The position numbers and the translations under genes were made by a program. Under the pieces are notes generated by a model that saw only the letters and a program-made list of their open reading frames with translations, was not told the origin of the DNA and did not search any database. From Agromyces sp. H17E-10 (GTDB taxonomy: Bacteria > Actinomycetota > Actinomycetes > Actinomycetales > Microbacteriaceae), in NCBI RefSeq assembly GCF_022919715.1, contig NZ_CP095042.1:1364001-1428000 (forward strand): a DNA stretch of 64,000 nt. The letters are read 5' to 3'. Shown here in pieces: positions 56,907 through 64,000 of this stretch (position 1 is the first letter of the stretch; each line of letters starts with the position of its first letter).

Positions 56907-58184
56907 TCAGAATCCGAGCCGCTCCAGGTAGGCGTTCACGAAGCGTCGGTCGGGGTCGAACCGTGCGCGCAGCGCGGCGAAGTCGTCCCAGCGCGGGTAC
57001 CGCCTGCGCACCTCCTCGGCGGGAAGGGCGAAGAGCTTGCCCCAGTGCGGGCGCGCCGTCGCCGGCAGCGCCGCCTCGATGAGCGGCAGCAGCGCCTCGA
57101 CCGCCGCCTGCTCGCGGCGCCACGTGAAGTGGATGGCGACGGCGTCGGTGCCGCACGACGAGCTCAGCCAGAGCCGGTCGGCCGCGACCGTGCGGACCTC
57201 GCAGACGAGCAGCAGCGGCGCGATGCGCTCGGCGAGCCCGCGCACCGCCTCGATCGCCGCGACCGCTTCGGCTCGCGGCACGAGGTACTCCGACTGCAGC
57301 TCCTCCCCCGCCGACGGCGTGAACGCGAGGCGGAAGTGCGGCAGCCGCTCGTGCCACGGGCCGGGCGACCCGAGCTGCTCGGTCGTCGCCCGGACGTCCC
57401 CGCCCGGCACGGGATGCCGCGGCTCGTCGGCCGCGGTCGCGGTCGCCCCGAGCGTCGTCGCGGCGAAGGCGGATGCCGCGTCGAGGGCGCCTCGGCCCGG
57501 AGCATCCGTGCGCTGTTTGAGCCAGAGCAGGTCGGCCCGCTCGGTGCTGCGCCAGGTGGTGAAGATGCTGACGCTCGTCGCGAGCGAGGTGACCCGGTCG
57601 AAGTCGGCGAGCACCGCGTCCCAGCGCGGGCCGTCGAACACGCGCTGCGCGACGTCGTAGGTCGGCTCCACGTCGAGCTCGAGCTCGACGACGACCCCGA
57701 GCGCGCCGAGGCTGACGACCGCGCCGTCGAACTCGGCGTCGCCGCGCTGCAGCGTGCGCCACCCACCGTCGGCCGTCACGAACCCGATCGCGCGCACGGC
57801 GCTCGCGAGCGAGCCGAGCCGATCGCCCGAACCGTGCGTGCCCGTCGCGATCGCGCCGGCCACCGAGATGTGCGGCAGCGACGCGAGGTTCGCGAGCGCG
57901 AGCCCGCGCGCCTGCAACACCTCGGCGAGCACTCCGTACCGCAGCCCGCCCGAGATGCGCACCGCCCCGGGCGCGCTTCCGGCGTCGACGTCGACCGGCA
58001 GCCCGTCGGTCTCGACGAGGGTGCCGGTCGTGTCGGCGAGGTCGTTGAAGCTGTGCCGGGAGCCGAGCGCGCGCAGCCGTCCGGTCGAGCCCGCGATGAA
58101 GTCACGTAACTCGTCGACCGACTGCGGACGCACGGCGCGCGCCGCCCGGTACTCGAGGTTGCCGGCCCAGTTGCGCTCGCTCAT
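56907..58184 (-). CDS. Alditol oxidase-like FAD-dependent oxidase (AldO/XyoA type)
   Basis: A 425-residue vanillyl-alcohol-oxidase-family flavoprotein resembling Streptomyces alditol oxidase AldO, which oxidises sugar alcohols at C1 with oxygen to aldoses and hydrogen peroxide. The start NWAGNLEYRA, the motif GSRHSFND with the probable covalent FAD attachment at His44, and SLPHISVAGAIATGTHGSGD all match. The C-terminal FDPDRRFVNAYLERLGF is also typical. ATG 58184 precedes ERNWAGN. It is 37 bp after the arabinofuranosidase gene, which suggests arabitol or a similar alditol as substrate; L-gulonolactone or arabinonolactone oxidase activity is an alternative. Confidence 0.85.
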   Translation of the reverse strand: MSERNWAGNLEYRAARAVRPQSVDELRDFIAGSTGRLRALGSRHSFNDLADTTGTLVETDGLPVDVDAGSAPGAVRISGGLRYGVLAEVLQARGLALANLASLPHISVAGAIATGTHGSGDRLGSLASAVRAIGFVTADGGWRTLQRGDAEFDGAVVSLGALGVVVELELDVEPTYDVAQRVFDGPRWDAVLADFDRVTSLATSVSIFTTWRSTERADLLWLKQRTDAPGRGALDAASAFAATTLGATATAADEPRHPVPGGDVRATTEQLGSPGPWHERLPHFRLAFTPSAGEELQSEYLVPRAEAVAAIEAVRGLAERIAPLLLVCEVRTVAADRLWLSSSCGTDAVAIHFTWRREQAAVEALLPLIEAALPATARPHWGKLFALPAEEVRRRYPRWDDFAALRARFDPDRRFVNAYLERLGF

Positions 58185-58221
58185 GCTGCCATCATGGCGC
58201 GGCTCGCCACCACGACCTGCA

Positions 58222-59733
58222 TCACCCGAGCGACAGCGCCGTCCACGACACGGGCGGCAGCGTCACGGTGAGCGCGCCGCCCTCGTTGCGCACCGAGTCG
58301 TTCGCGCGGGGCGCGACCCGCTCGGGGTCGTCGAGCGTGTTCTTCGCGTACACGTCGTCGTCGGCGAGCGTGTGCGACTCGAGCAGCGACACGTCGCCGA
58401 GCGAGGCGATGTCGACCGAGACCTCGAGCGCCTCGGTCGTCGAACGGTTCACGAGGAACACGGCCGAGCGTCCGGCGTCGGCGTCGTGCGTCGCGACGGC
58501 GTCGACGAGCGGCACGACGCCGTACTCCTTCGTCTCGTAGGTCGGCGCGTCGAGCTTGAGCTCGAGGGCCGAGCCCTGCGCGAGCCGCGAGGTGATCGAG
58601 AACGGGAAGAACGTCGTCTGGCGCCAGGCCGGGCCGCCCGGCTCGGTCATGATCGGCGCGATGACGTTGACGAGCTGCGCGAGGCTCGCCGAGGTCACCC
58701 GGTCGGCGTGCTTGAGCAGCGAGATCATGAGGTTGCCGAACACGACGGCGTCGGCGACCGAGTAGACGTCCTCGAGCAGGCGCGGCGCCACCGGCCAGTT
58801 GTCGAGGCCCTCGATCTTGTCGACGTTCTGGAACCGCGAGAGGTACCAGACGTTCCACTCGTCGAACGAGATGTTCACGGTCTTGTCGCTGCCGCGCACG
58901 GCCTTCACGTGATCGGCGGTCGCGACGACGGTCTCGATGAAGCCGTCCATGTCGACGGCCGACGCGAGGAACGAGCCGAGGTCGCCGTCCTTCTCCTCGT
59001 AGTAGGCGTGGCACGAGATGTAGTCGACGTCGTCGTAGGCGTGCGTCAGCACGACGCGCTCCCATTCGCCGAAGGTCGGCATGTGCGCGCTCGACGAGCC
59101 GCAGACGACGAGCTCGATCGACGGGTCGAGCTGGCGCATCGCCTTCGCGGTCTGCGACGCGATCTTGCCGTAGTCGTCCGCCGAGCGGTGCCCGAGCTGC
59201 CACGGGCCGTCCATCTCGTTGCCGAGGCACCACATCTTCACGCCGAACGCGTCGGTGCGGCCGTTGTCGATGCGGCGCTGCGAGAGCGCGGTGCCGCCCG
59301 CGAGGTTCGCGTACTCGAGCAGGTCGAGCGCCTCGAGGGTGCCGCGGGTGCCGAGGTTGACGGCGAGCATGAGCTCGGACCCGACCTTGTCGAGCCACGA
59401 GGCGAACTCGTGGAGGCCGACCTCGTTCGTCTCGGTCGAGTGCCAGGCGAGGTCGAGCCGGCGGGGGCGCTCCTCGCGCGGGCCGACCGAGTCCTCCCAC
59501 CGGAAGCCCGACACGAAGTTGCCGCCGGGGTACCGGATGGTCGAGACCCCGAGCTCCTGCACGAGCTCGACGACGTCGGCGCGGAAGCCCTCGGCGTCGG
59601 CCGTCGGGTGTCCGGGCTCGTGGATGCCGTCGTACACGTGACGTCCGAGGTGCTCGACGAAGCCGCCGAAGACGCGGCGGTCGATACGGCCGACGGTGAA
59701 GTGCGGGTCGATGGTGAGGTGTGCGCTGGGCAT
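58222..59733 (-). CDS. abfA: GH51 alpha-L-arabinofuranosidase (intracellular)
   Basis: A 503-residue retaining glycosidase that removes terminal L-arabinofuranose from imported arabino-oligosaccharides. Acid/base Glu173 in WCLGNEMDGPW and nucleophile Glu292 in ISFDEWN are at the standard GH51 positions. The TIM barrel is followed by a C-terminal beta-sandwich (ALEVSVDIASLGD). No signal peptide is present, so it acts in the cytoplasm on cargo of the ABC importer encoded just upstream. ATG 59733 lies 65 bp after the permease stop. The released L-arabinose feeds araA, araB and araD. Confidence 0.94.
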   Translation of the reverse strand: MPSAHLTIDPHFTVGRIDRRVFGGFVEHLGRHVYDGIHEPGHPTADAEGFRADVVELVQELGVSTIRYPGGNFVSGFRWEDSVGPREERPRRLDLAWHSTETNEVGLHEFASWLDKVGSELMLAVNLGTRGTLEALDLLEYANLAGGTALSQRRIDNGRTDAFGVKMWCLGNEMDGPWQLGHRSADDYGKIASQTAKAMRQLDPSIELVVCGSSSAHMPTFGEWERVVLTHAYDDVDYISCHAYYEEKDGDLGSFLASAVDMDGFIETVVATADHVKAVRGSDKTVNISFDEWNVWYLSRFQNVDKIEGLDNWPVAPRLLEDVYSVADAVVFGNLMISLLKHADRVTSASLAQLVNVIAPIMTEPGGPAWRQTTFFPFSITSRLAQGSALELKLDAPTYETKEYGVVPLVDAVATHDADAGRSAVFLVNRSTTEALEVSVDIASLGDVSLLESHTLADDDVYAKNTLDDPERVAPRANDSVRNEGGALTVTLPPVSWTALSLG

Positions 59734-59798
59734 GTGGTGCTTTCTGTGTTCGTGGTTCTGTCGCGGGATGCCTCGGCGGCGAGCCCGCGCGTCTGGGA

Positions 59799-60755
59799 CT
59801 ACTTGATCGAGCCGACGGAGAGGCCGCCCTGCCAGTAGCGCTGGAGGAAGAGGAAGGAGAGGATGAGCGGCAGCACCGAGATGAACGCGCCCGTCGTGAT
59901 GAGGTTCCACACCTGCTCGCCGCCGGCGCCCGCGTTCGAGAGCGCCGTCCACCGGTTGAGGCCGACCGTGACCGGCAGCAACTGCGGGTCGGTGAGCACG
60001 GCCAGCGGCAGGAAGAAGTTGTTCCAGGTGCCGACGACCGACAGCAGCAGCACCGTCACGATCGCGGGGCGCAGCAGCGGCAGCGCGACCTGGAAGAAGG
60101 TGCGCAGCTCGCCGGCGCCGTCGATGCGGGCTGCCTCGAGCATCTCGTCGGGCACGGCGTCCTGCGTGTAGACCCGCATGAGGTAGACGCCGAACGGGCT
60201 GAGCAGGCTCGGCAGGATGACGGCCCACGGCGTGTTGATGATGCCGTACTGGCTGAGCAGCATGAACGTCGGGATGACGAGCGCCGTGAGCGGCACCATG
60301 ACCGAGCCGAGCACGACCGTGAACACGGCGCCGCGGCCGCGGAAGTCGTACTTCGCGAAGCCGTACCCCGCGAGGATCGCGAGGACCGTCGCGCCGATGC
60401 CGCCTGCGAACGCGTACACGAACGAGTTGCCGAGCCAGCGCCAGTAGATGCCGCCCTGGTGGGTGAACAGCTCGGCGATGTTCGAGAACAGCGAGAAGTC
60501 GCCCGAGAACCAGAACGCCGGGCTCGAGAAGAGCCCCGCCGTGTCCTTCGTCGAGGCCACGACGAGCCACCAGATCGGCACGACGAAGTAGATCGCGAGG
60601 ATCACAAGGAACACGTGCGAGCCGATGCGGCGGCCGCCCGCGCGGCCGGCGCGACCGCGTCGGCCGTGCACGCTGCGGTCGACGTGCGAGGGCACGCCGG
60701 TCGCGGTGGTGAGCGGCTCGGCCGCCTCGGTCGTGCGCTGGGTGAAAATCGACAT
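59799..60755 (-). CDS. Carbohydrate ABC transporter permease (MalG type)
   Basis: A 318-residue inner-membrane permease with six predicted segments after a basic 45-residue tail containing HGRRGRAGRAGGRR. The conserved EAA loop reads EMLEAARIDGAGELRTFFQVALPLLRP in part. The C-terminus FLQRYWQGGLSVGSIK is typical of the family. Its ATG overlaps the stop of the MalF-type partner by one base (TGATG at 60753-60757). No ATPase gene is present in the operon, so a shared MsiK-like ATPase elsewhere probably drives it, as is usual for actinobacterial oligosaccharide importers. Confidence 0.9.
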   Translation of the reverse strand: MSIFTQRTTEAAEPLTTATGVPSHVDRSVHGRRGRAGRAGGRRIGSHVFLVILAIYFVVPIWWLVVASTKDTAGLFSSPAFWFSGDFSLFSNIAELFTHQGGIYWRWLGNSFVYAFAGGIGATVLAILAGYGFAKYDFRGRGAVFTVVLGSVMVPLTALVIPTFMLLSQYGIINTPWAVILPSLLSPFGVYLMRVYTQDAVPDEMLEAARIDGAGELRTFFQVALPLLRPAIVTVLLLSVVGTWNNFFLPLAVLTDPQLLPVTVGLNRWTALSNAGAGGEQVWNLITTGAFISVLPLILSFLFLQRYWQGGLSVGSIK

Positions 60756-61702
60756 CACTTCAGTCCGCTCTGCTTGCGGGTGAGGAACAGGAAGACGAAC
60801 GAGCCGGCGAAGACGAGGGCGCCGAGCGAGAAGGCGATCGCCGAGGCGTAGTTGAACTGGCTGTACGAGAAGGCCAGCGAGTACGCGTACATGTTCGGGG
60901 TGTAGGCCGCGTCGATCGCGCCCTGGGCGACGTTGCGCAGCACGACGGGCTCGGTGAAGAACTGCAGCGTGCCGATGAGCGCGAACATCACGATCATGAC
61001 CATCGACGAGCCGATCATCGGCACCTTGATGCGCAGCGCCGTCTGCCAGCCGTTCGCACCGTCGATGCGCGCGGCCTCGTAGATCGACGGATCGATCGCG
61101 CGGAGGGCAGCGTAGATCACGACCATGTAGTAGCCGGCCCACTGCCACGTGACGATGTTCACGAGGCTGCCGAAGATCGTGCCGGGCGCGAGGAAGTCGG
61201 GGGTCGGCAGGCCGACGAGGTTGAACAGCGTGCCGCCCGGACCGAACCGGGGGCTGTAGAGGAAGCTCCACATGAGCGCGCCGATGACGCCGGGGATGGC
61301 GTACGGCGCGAAGATCAGCAGCCGCGAGAGCTTCGAGAGCTTCGTCGCGAGCGTGTCGAGCACGAGGGCCGCGGCGATCGCGACGATGAGCTGCGCGGGG
61401 ATCATGACGAGCGCGAAGGCGAGCACGCGCAGCATGCCCTCGAGGAAGAGCGGGTCGGTGAACGCCTTGACGTAGTTGCCGACGCCCGTGAACTCGGTGC
61501 CGGTCGCGAGCGTCGAGGTGAACAGGCTCATGCCGAAGGCGTACGCCAGCGGGAAGACGAGCAGCAGCGCGAACACCGCGAGGAACGGCGAGACGAAGAA
61601 CCAGCCCCAGCGCTGCCGTCGGCGCAGGAGGGTGGATCTGCCGGCGCCCGGGGCGCGGCGGCGCGGCACCGCGGGTGCGGCGACGCTGGTCTGGGTGGTC
61701 AT
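60755..61702 (-). CDS. Carbohydrate ABC transporter permease (MalF type)
   Basis: A 315-residue membrane permease with six segments and a basic N-terminal tail. The family EAA loop appears as IYEAARIDGANGWQTALRIKVP. ATG 61702 is used; an earlier in-frame ATG would add 30 residues that overlap the hairpin upstream. It pairs with the MalG-type permease gene that follows with a one-base overlap. A receptor lipoprotein gene precedes it, and a hairpin separates the two. The inferred cargo is arabino-oligosaccharide, from the GH51 gene of the same operon. Confidence 0.9.
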   Translation of the reverse strand: MTTQTSVAAPAVPRRRAPGAGRSTLLRRRQRWGWFFVSPFLAVFALLLVFPLAYAFGMSLFTSTLATGTEFTGVGNYVKAFTDPLFLEGMLRVLAFALVMIPAQLIVAIAAALVLDTLATKLSKLSRLLIFAPYAIPGVIGALMWSFLYSPRFGPGGTLFNLVGLPTPDFLAPGTIFGSLVNIVTWQWAGYYMVVIYAALRAIDPSIYEAARIDGANGWQTALRIKVPMIGSSMVMIVMFALIGTLQFFTEPVVLRNVAQGAIDAAYTPNMYAYSLAFSYSQFNYASAIAFSLGALVFAGSFVFLFLTRKQSGLK

Positions 61703-61761
61703 GCTCGTTCTCCTCGTCGGGACGGACGGAGGCCGGGTGGTGCGGCCGGTGGGTGCGGCGT

Positions 61762-61798
61762 GGGCGGATGCCTCGGCGTGGGCGCGAGGCATCCGCCC
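61762..61798 (-). terminator. Intercistronic stem-loop between receptor and permease genes
   Basis: A perfect 14-bp stem (61762-61775 with 61785-61798), again made of inverted GGATGCC/GGCATCC copies, lies 6 bases after the receptor gene stop. It should lower permease expression relative to the receptor. Confidence 0.65.
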
Positions 61799-61804
61799 AG
61801 CCGA

Positions 61805-63136
61805 TCACTCGAGCGTGAAGCCCTGCTCGGTCGCGTACTGCTCGAGCGAGGCCTGCAGGTCGTCGAGCGCCTGGTCGGAGGTCTTCTCGCCCTGCACCAT
61901 CGCGAACTGCGCCTCGGTCAGCTGGTCGTAGGCGTAGTTCTGGAAGGGGCTGAACGTGAAGCCCTGGTAGCCGGCGGCCGCTTCGAGGAAGACGTCCTTG
62001 TTGATCTGCTGGCCGCCGAAGAACGGGTACTCGAGGTCGCGGAAGTAGTCGGACTCGAGGATCGGCTTCCACAGCGGGAACAGCGCGGCCTTCTCGATGC
62101 CGATCTTCCACGCCTCCTCGGTGCCGAAGATCTCCTTGGCGACCGTCGCAGCAGCCTCCTTGTCCTTCGCCTGGCTCGTCACCGCGAAGGTCGATCCGCC
62201 CCAGTTGATCTGCACGGGGTTCGCCGGGTCCCACTGGGGCACGGGCGCCGCACGCCACTCGGCGTCGCTGTCGGCGTCGGAGAGGCCCTGCAGGTAGCCG
62301 GGACCCCACGCCGCGGCGACGTAGATCGCGTACGAGCCGTCGACGAGCTTCGTGTTGTAGTCGGCGGTGAACGCGTCGTCGGTGGCGACAAGGCCGGCCT
62401 TCACGAGCTCGTCCCAGTAGGCGAGCACCTGCTTCGAGCCGTCGTCGTTCACGTCGATGCCGATCTCAGTGGGCTTCGCGCTGTCGTAGACGAACGGCAC
62501 GGAGCCGGCCTGGGCGAAGAGCGCCTGGTTGTAGGCACGACCGTTGGTCGGGAAGTCCGCGAGCACGCCGGGGGCGCCGGCGTCCTTGAGCGCCTGGGCG
62601 GCGGCCTTGAACTCGTCCCACGTGGTGGGGGCGGCGATGCCGTACTGGTCGAGGATGTCCTTGCGGTAGAGCATGCCCATGGGGCCGCCGTCGACGGGGA
62701 TGCCGAAGACCGCGTCGCCCGACGAGACGTCCTTCCAGGCGCCGTCGGTGTAGTCGGCCTTGACGTCGTTCGCGCCGTACTCGGTGAGGTCGACGAGCGC
62801 GTCGCGGATCGAGAAGCTCGACAGCACCTCGCTCTCGAGCATGATGACGTCGGGGGCGCCGGAGCCGGCCTCGATGGCCGTCGAGAACTTCGTGTACTCG
62901 TCGTTGCCCTGTCCGGCGTTGGTCCAGCAGATCTGCACGTCGTCGTGGTTCTCGTTGAACAGGTCGACGACGTCTTCGAACGCGGGGTACCAGGCCCAGA
63001 CGCTGACCTGGGTCGCGTCGGCGTTGACGATCTTGTTGGTGCAGGAGGCCTCTTCGGCGCCGCCGGCCGAGCAGCCGGTGAGCGCGGCCGTCGCGACGGC
63101 GACGACGCCGCCCACGGCCAGGAACTTCGACTTCAT
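61805..63136 (-). CDS. Extracellular solute-binding lipoprotein for arabino-oligosaccharides
   Basis: A 443-residue family 1 (MalE-like) binding protein. The signal peptide ends in the lipobox AALTGC, with lipidated Cys22. The mature domain has typical features: VSVWAWYPAFEDVVDLFNENH near the start, GIPVDGGPMGMLYRKDILD and INWGGSTFAVTSQAKDKEAA. ATG 63136 is preferred over an in-frame ATG 51 bases earlier because it begins directly with the basic signal sequence. It is the first gene of the importer/arabinofuranosidase operon, downstream of a TTGACA promoter and two LacI half-palindromes. Confidence 0.9.
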   Translation of the reverse strand: MKSKFLAVGGVVAVATAALTGCSAGGAEEASCTNKIVNADATQVSVWAWYPAFEDVVDLFNENHDDVQICWTNAGQGNDEYTKFSTAIEAGSGAPDVIMLESEVLSSFSIRDALVDLTEYGANDVKADYTDGAWKDVSSGDAVFGIPVDGGPMGMLYRKDILDQYGIAAPTTWDEFKAAAQALKDAGAPGVLADFPTNGRAYNQALFAQAGSVPFVYDSAKPTEIGIDVNDDGSKQVLAYWDELVKAGLVATDDAFTADYNTKLVDGSYAIYVAAAWGPGYLQGLSDADSDAEWRAAPVPQWDPANPVQINWGGSTFAVTSQAKDKEAAATVAKEIFGTEEAWKIGIEKAALFPLWKPILESDYFRDLEYPFFGGQQINKDVFLEAAAGYQGFTFSPFQNYAYDQLTEAQFAMVQGEKTSDQALDDLQASLEQYATEQGFTLE

Positions 63137-63227
63137 TGTGCTGTGCTTCCTCTCGCGGTGGGGGGACACCGATGTCTGTTTCCGCAACGAGCGAGCCTGT
63201 CGGCGACGTTGGCGGTTCCGCTTGGTT

Positions 63228-63252
63228 TACAACGTTGTACGTAAACGTTGTA
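63228..63252. promoter_or_regulatory. LacI operator(s) of the arabinan importer operon
   Basis: TACAACGTTGTA (63228-63239) is a perfect 12-bp palindrome. A related GTAAACGTTGTA (63241-63252) follows at once. They lie between the promoter at 63259-63287 and the receptor start codon. The sequence differs from the ara (GTGACCGGTCAC) and fructose (TGACA-N4-TGTCA) operators. Confidence 0.65.
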
Positions 63253-63258
63253 GAAGAC

Positions 63259-63287
63259 ATGATGCACCGCGCGACCGACGCTGTCAA
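63259..63287 (-). promoter_or_regulatory. Promoter of the arabinan importer operon
   Basis: On the minus strand a perfect TTGACA (63282-63287) and CATCAT (63259-63264) are separated by 17 bases. The LacI operators follow 7 bases downstream. Confidence 0.6.
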
Positions 63288-63319
63288 CCTCGCCGGATCG
63301 AGCGGCGCGACGAACCGCG

Positions 63320-64000
63320 CTACCGCGCGACGGCGGGCGCGAACGCCGGCGTCGACTCGCGCTCGATCACGGCGAAGTCGGCCAGCAGCAGACGCGGCGG
63401 CGCACCGCTGTCGGGGTGCGCGATGCGTTCGAGCAGCGTCGCCACGGCCGTCTGGGCGATCCACGCCTTGCCCGGGTCGATCGTCGACAGCGACGGCACG
63501 GTGTACTGCGCCTCGTCGATGTTGTCGAAGCCGATCACCGCGACGTCGTCGGGCACCCGACGCCCCGCCTCGAGCAGGGCGCGCATGGCGCCGAGCGCGA
63601 GGGTGTCGTTCATCGCGAACACCCCGTCGAACGGGACCCCGCGACCGAGGATCTCGCGCATCGCGCGTGCACCGCTCTCGCGATGCCAGGCCATCGACGG
63701 CCCGACGAGCGACTCGTCGAACTCGATGCCGTGGGCCTCGAGCGCTTCGCGGTAGCCCCGCAGGCGCAGCCCGGCCGAGCCGATCACCTCACCCTCGTGC
63801 ACGCCGACGACGGCGATGCGGCGCCGACCCGACGCGATGAGGTGCTCGGTGGCCGCCCTGGCCGCCGCGACGTTCTGCATCGTGACGTGGTCGGTCGGGC
63901 CGTCGAAGATGCGCTCGCCGAGCAGCACGAGCGGGTACGGCACGTCGAGCACGTCGGCGTCCTCCTGGCCGAGGCCGAGCGCGCTGAAGATGAGTCCGTC
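63320..64000 (-). CDS. LacI-family repressor (partial, start outside the window)
   Basis: The C-terminal 226 residues of a LacI-type regulator are inside the window; the DNA-binding headpiece lies beyond 64000. The sugar-binding core is clear: LIASGRRRIAVVGVHEGEV, VFAMNDTLALGAMRALLEAG and DDVAVIGFDNIDEAQYTVPSLSTIDPG. The reading frame stays open to the window edge, so an internal ATG at 63952 is not the true start. It precedes the arabinan importer operon in the same direction, and the TACAACGTTGTA palindrome in between is its probable target. Confidence 0.88.
   Translation of the reverse strand, partial: DGLIFSALGLGQEDADVLDVPYPLVLLGERIFDGPTDHVTMQNVAAARAATEHLIASGRRRIAVVGVHEGEVIGSAGLRLRGYREALEAHGIEFDESLVGPSMAWHRESGARAMREILGRGVPFDGVFAMNDTLALGAMRALLEAGRRVPDDVAVIGFDNIDEAQYTVPSLSTIDPGKAWIAQTAVATLLERIAHPDSGAPPRLLLADFAVIERESTPAFAPAVAR

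Noticed and set aside
1..64000. Recently acquired mobile island
   Set aside because: No transposase, integrase, tRNA target or attachment repeats are seen, and base composition is even apart from the repeat array.

Overview
The window is very GC-rich, densely packed DNA from an actinobacterium. Gene content, codon use and a strongly over-used heptamer (GGATGCC / GGCATCC) point to the Microbacteriaceae, perhaps near Agromyces; that placement is inference. I see no rRNA, tRNA, CRISPR array, insertion sequence or prophage. Almost all of the 64 kb is a chain of separate catabolic loci for sugars and amino compounds, most with their own transporter and regulator.

Layout: (1) 109-4848, L-rhamnose catabolism (rhaI, a fused aldolase/dehydrogenase, rhaB), with a large inverted repeat before rhaB. 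(2) 5050-7485, a secreted M14 zinc carboxypeptidase. (3) 7541-10823, minus-strand operon of amino-acid permease, TetR regulator and P1-family peptidase. (4) 11136-14477, TetR regulator, DHA2 drug exporter, GNAT acetyltransferase and a membrane protein; three of these promoters share a GAAC-N7-TTCRAG motif. (5) 14741-18288, permease and copper amine oxidase. (6) 18366-19013, a tandem repeat of about 116 bp. (7) 19049-25426, a LysR gene divergent from a tightly overlapping operon: flavin monooxygenase, RidA, DUF1028, M20 hydrolase and aldehyde dehydrogenase. I think this is the least described system here. (8) 26032-36388, hydroxyproline-type catabolism: ABC transporter, proline-racemase-family epimerase, D-amino-acid-oxidase-type flavoenzyme, DHDPS-family lyase, several dehydrogenases and a GntR regulator, with three copies of an ATTGTNAGRCAAT-like operator. 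(9) 36870-45682, fructan/fructose utilisation: sugar ABC transporter, LacI regulator, PfkB kinase and secreted GH32 enzyme, joined by a TGACAACGATGTCA operator. (10) 45734-49114, aldo/keto reductase, small proteins, and a TetR/SDR/NTF2-like group. (11) 49170-64000, L-arabinose and arabinan utilisation: araDBA plus galM under one LacI operator, an alditol oxidase and anion permease, and a GH51 arabinofuranosidase with an ABC importer under a second LacI operator.

In the sugar loci an extracellular or cytoplasmic glycosidase releases the sugar, an ABC importer takes it up, a kinase/isomerase/aldolase set feeds it to central metabolism, and a LacI repressor binds palindromes just downstream of the promoter. 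The amine and hydroxyproline loci have the same design with LysR or GntR regulators. Many genes overlap as ATGA, GTGA or TTGA, so translational coupling is the rule.
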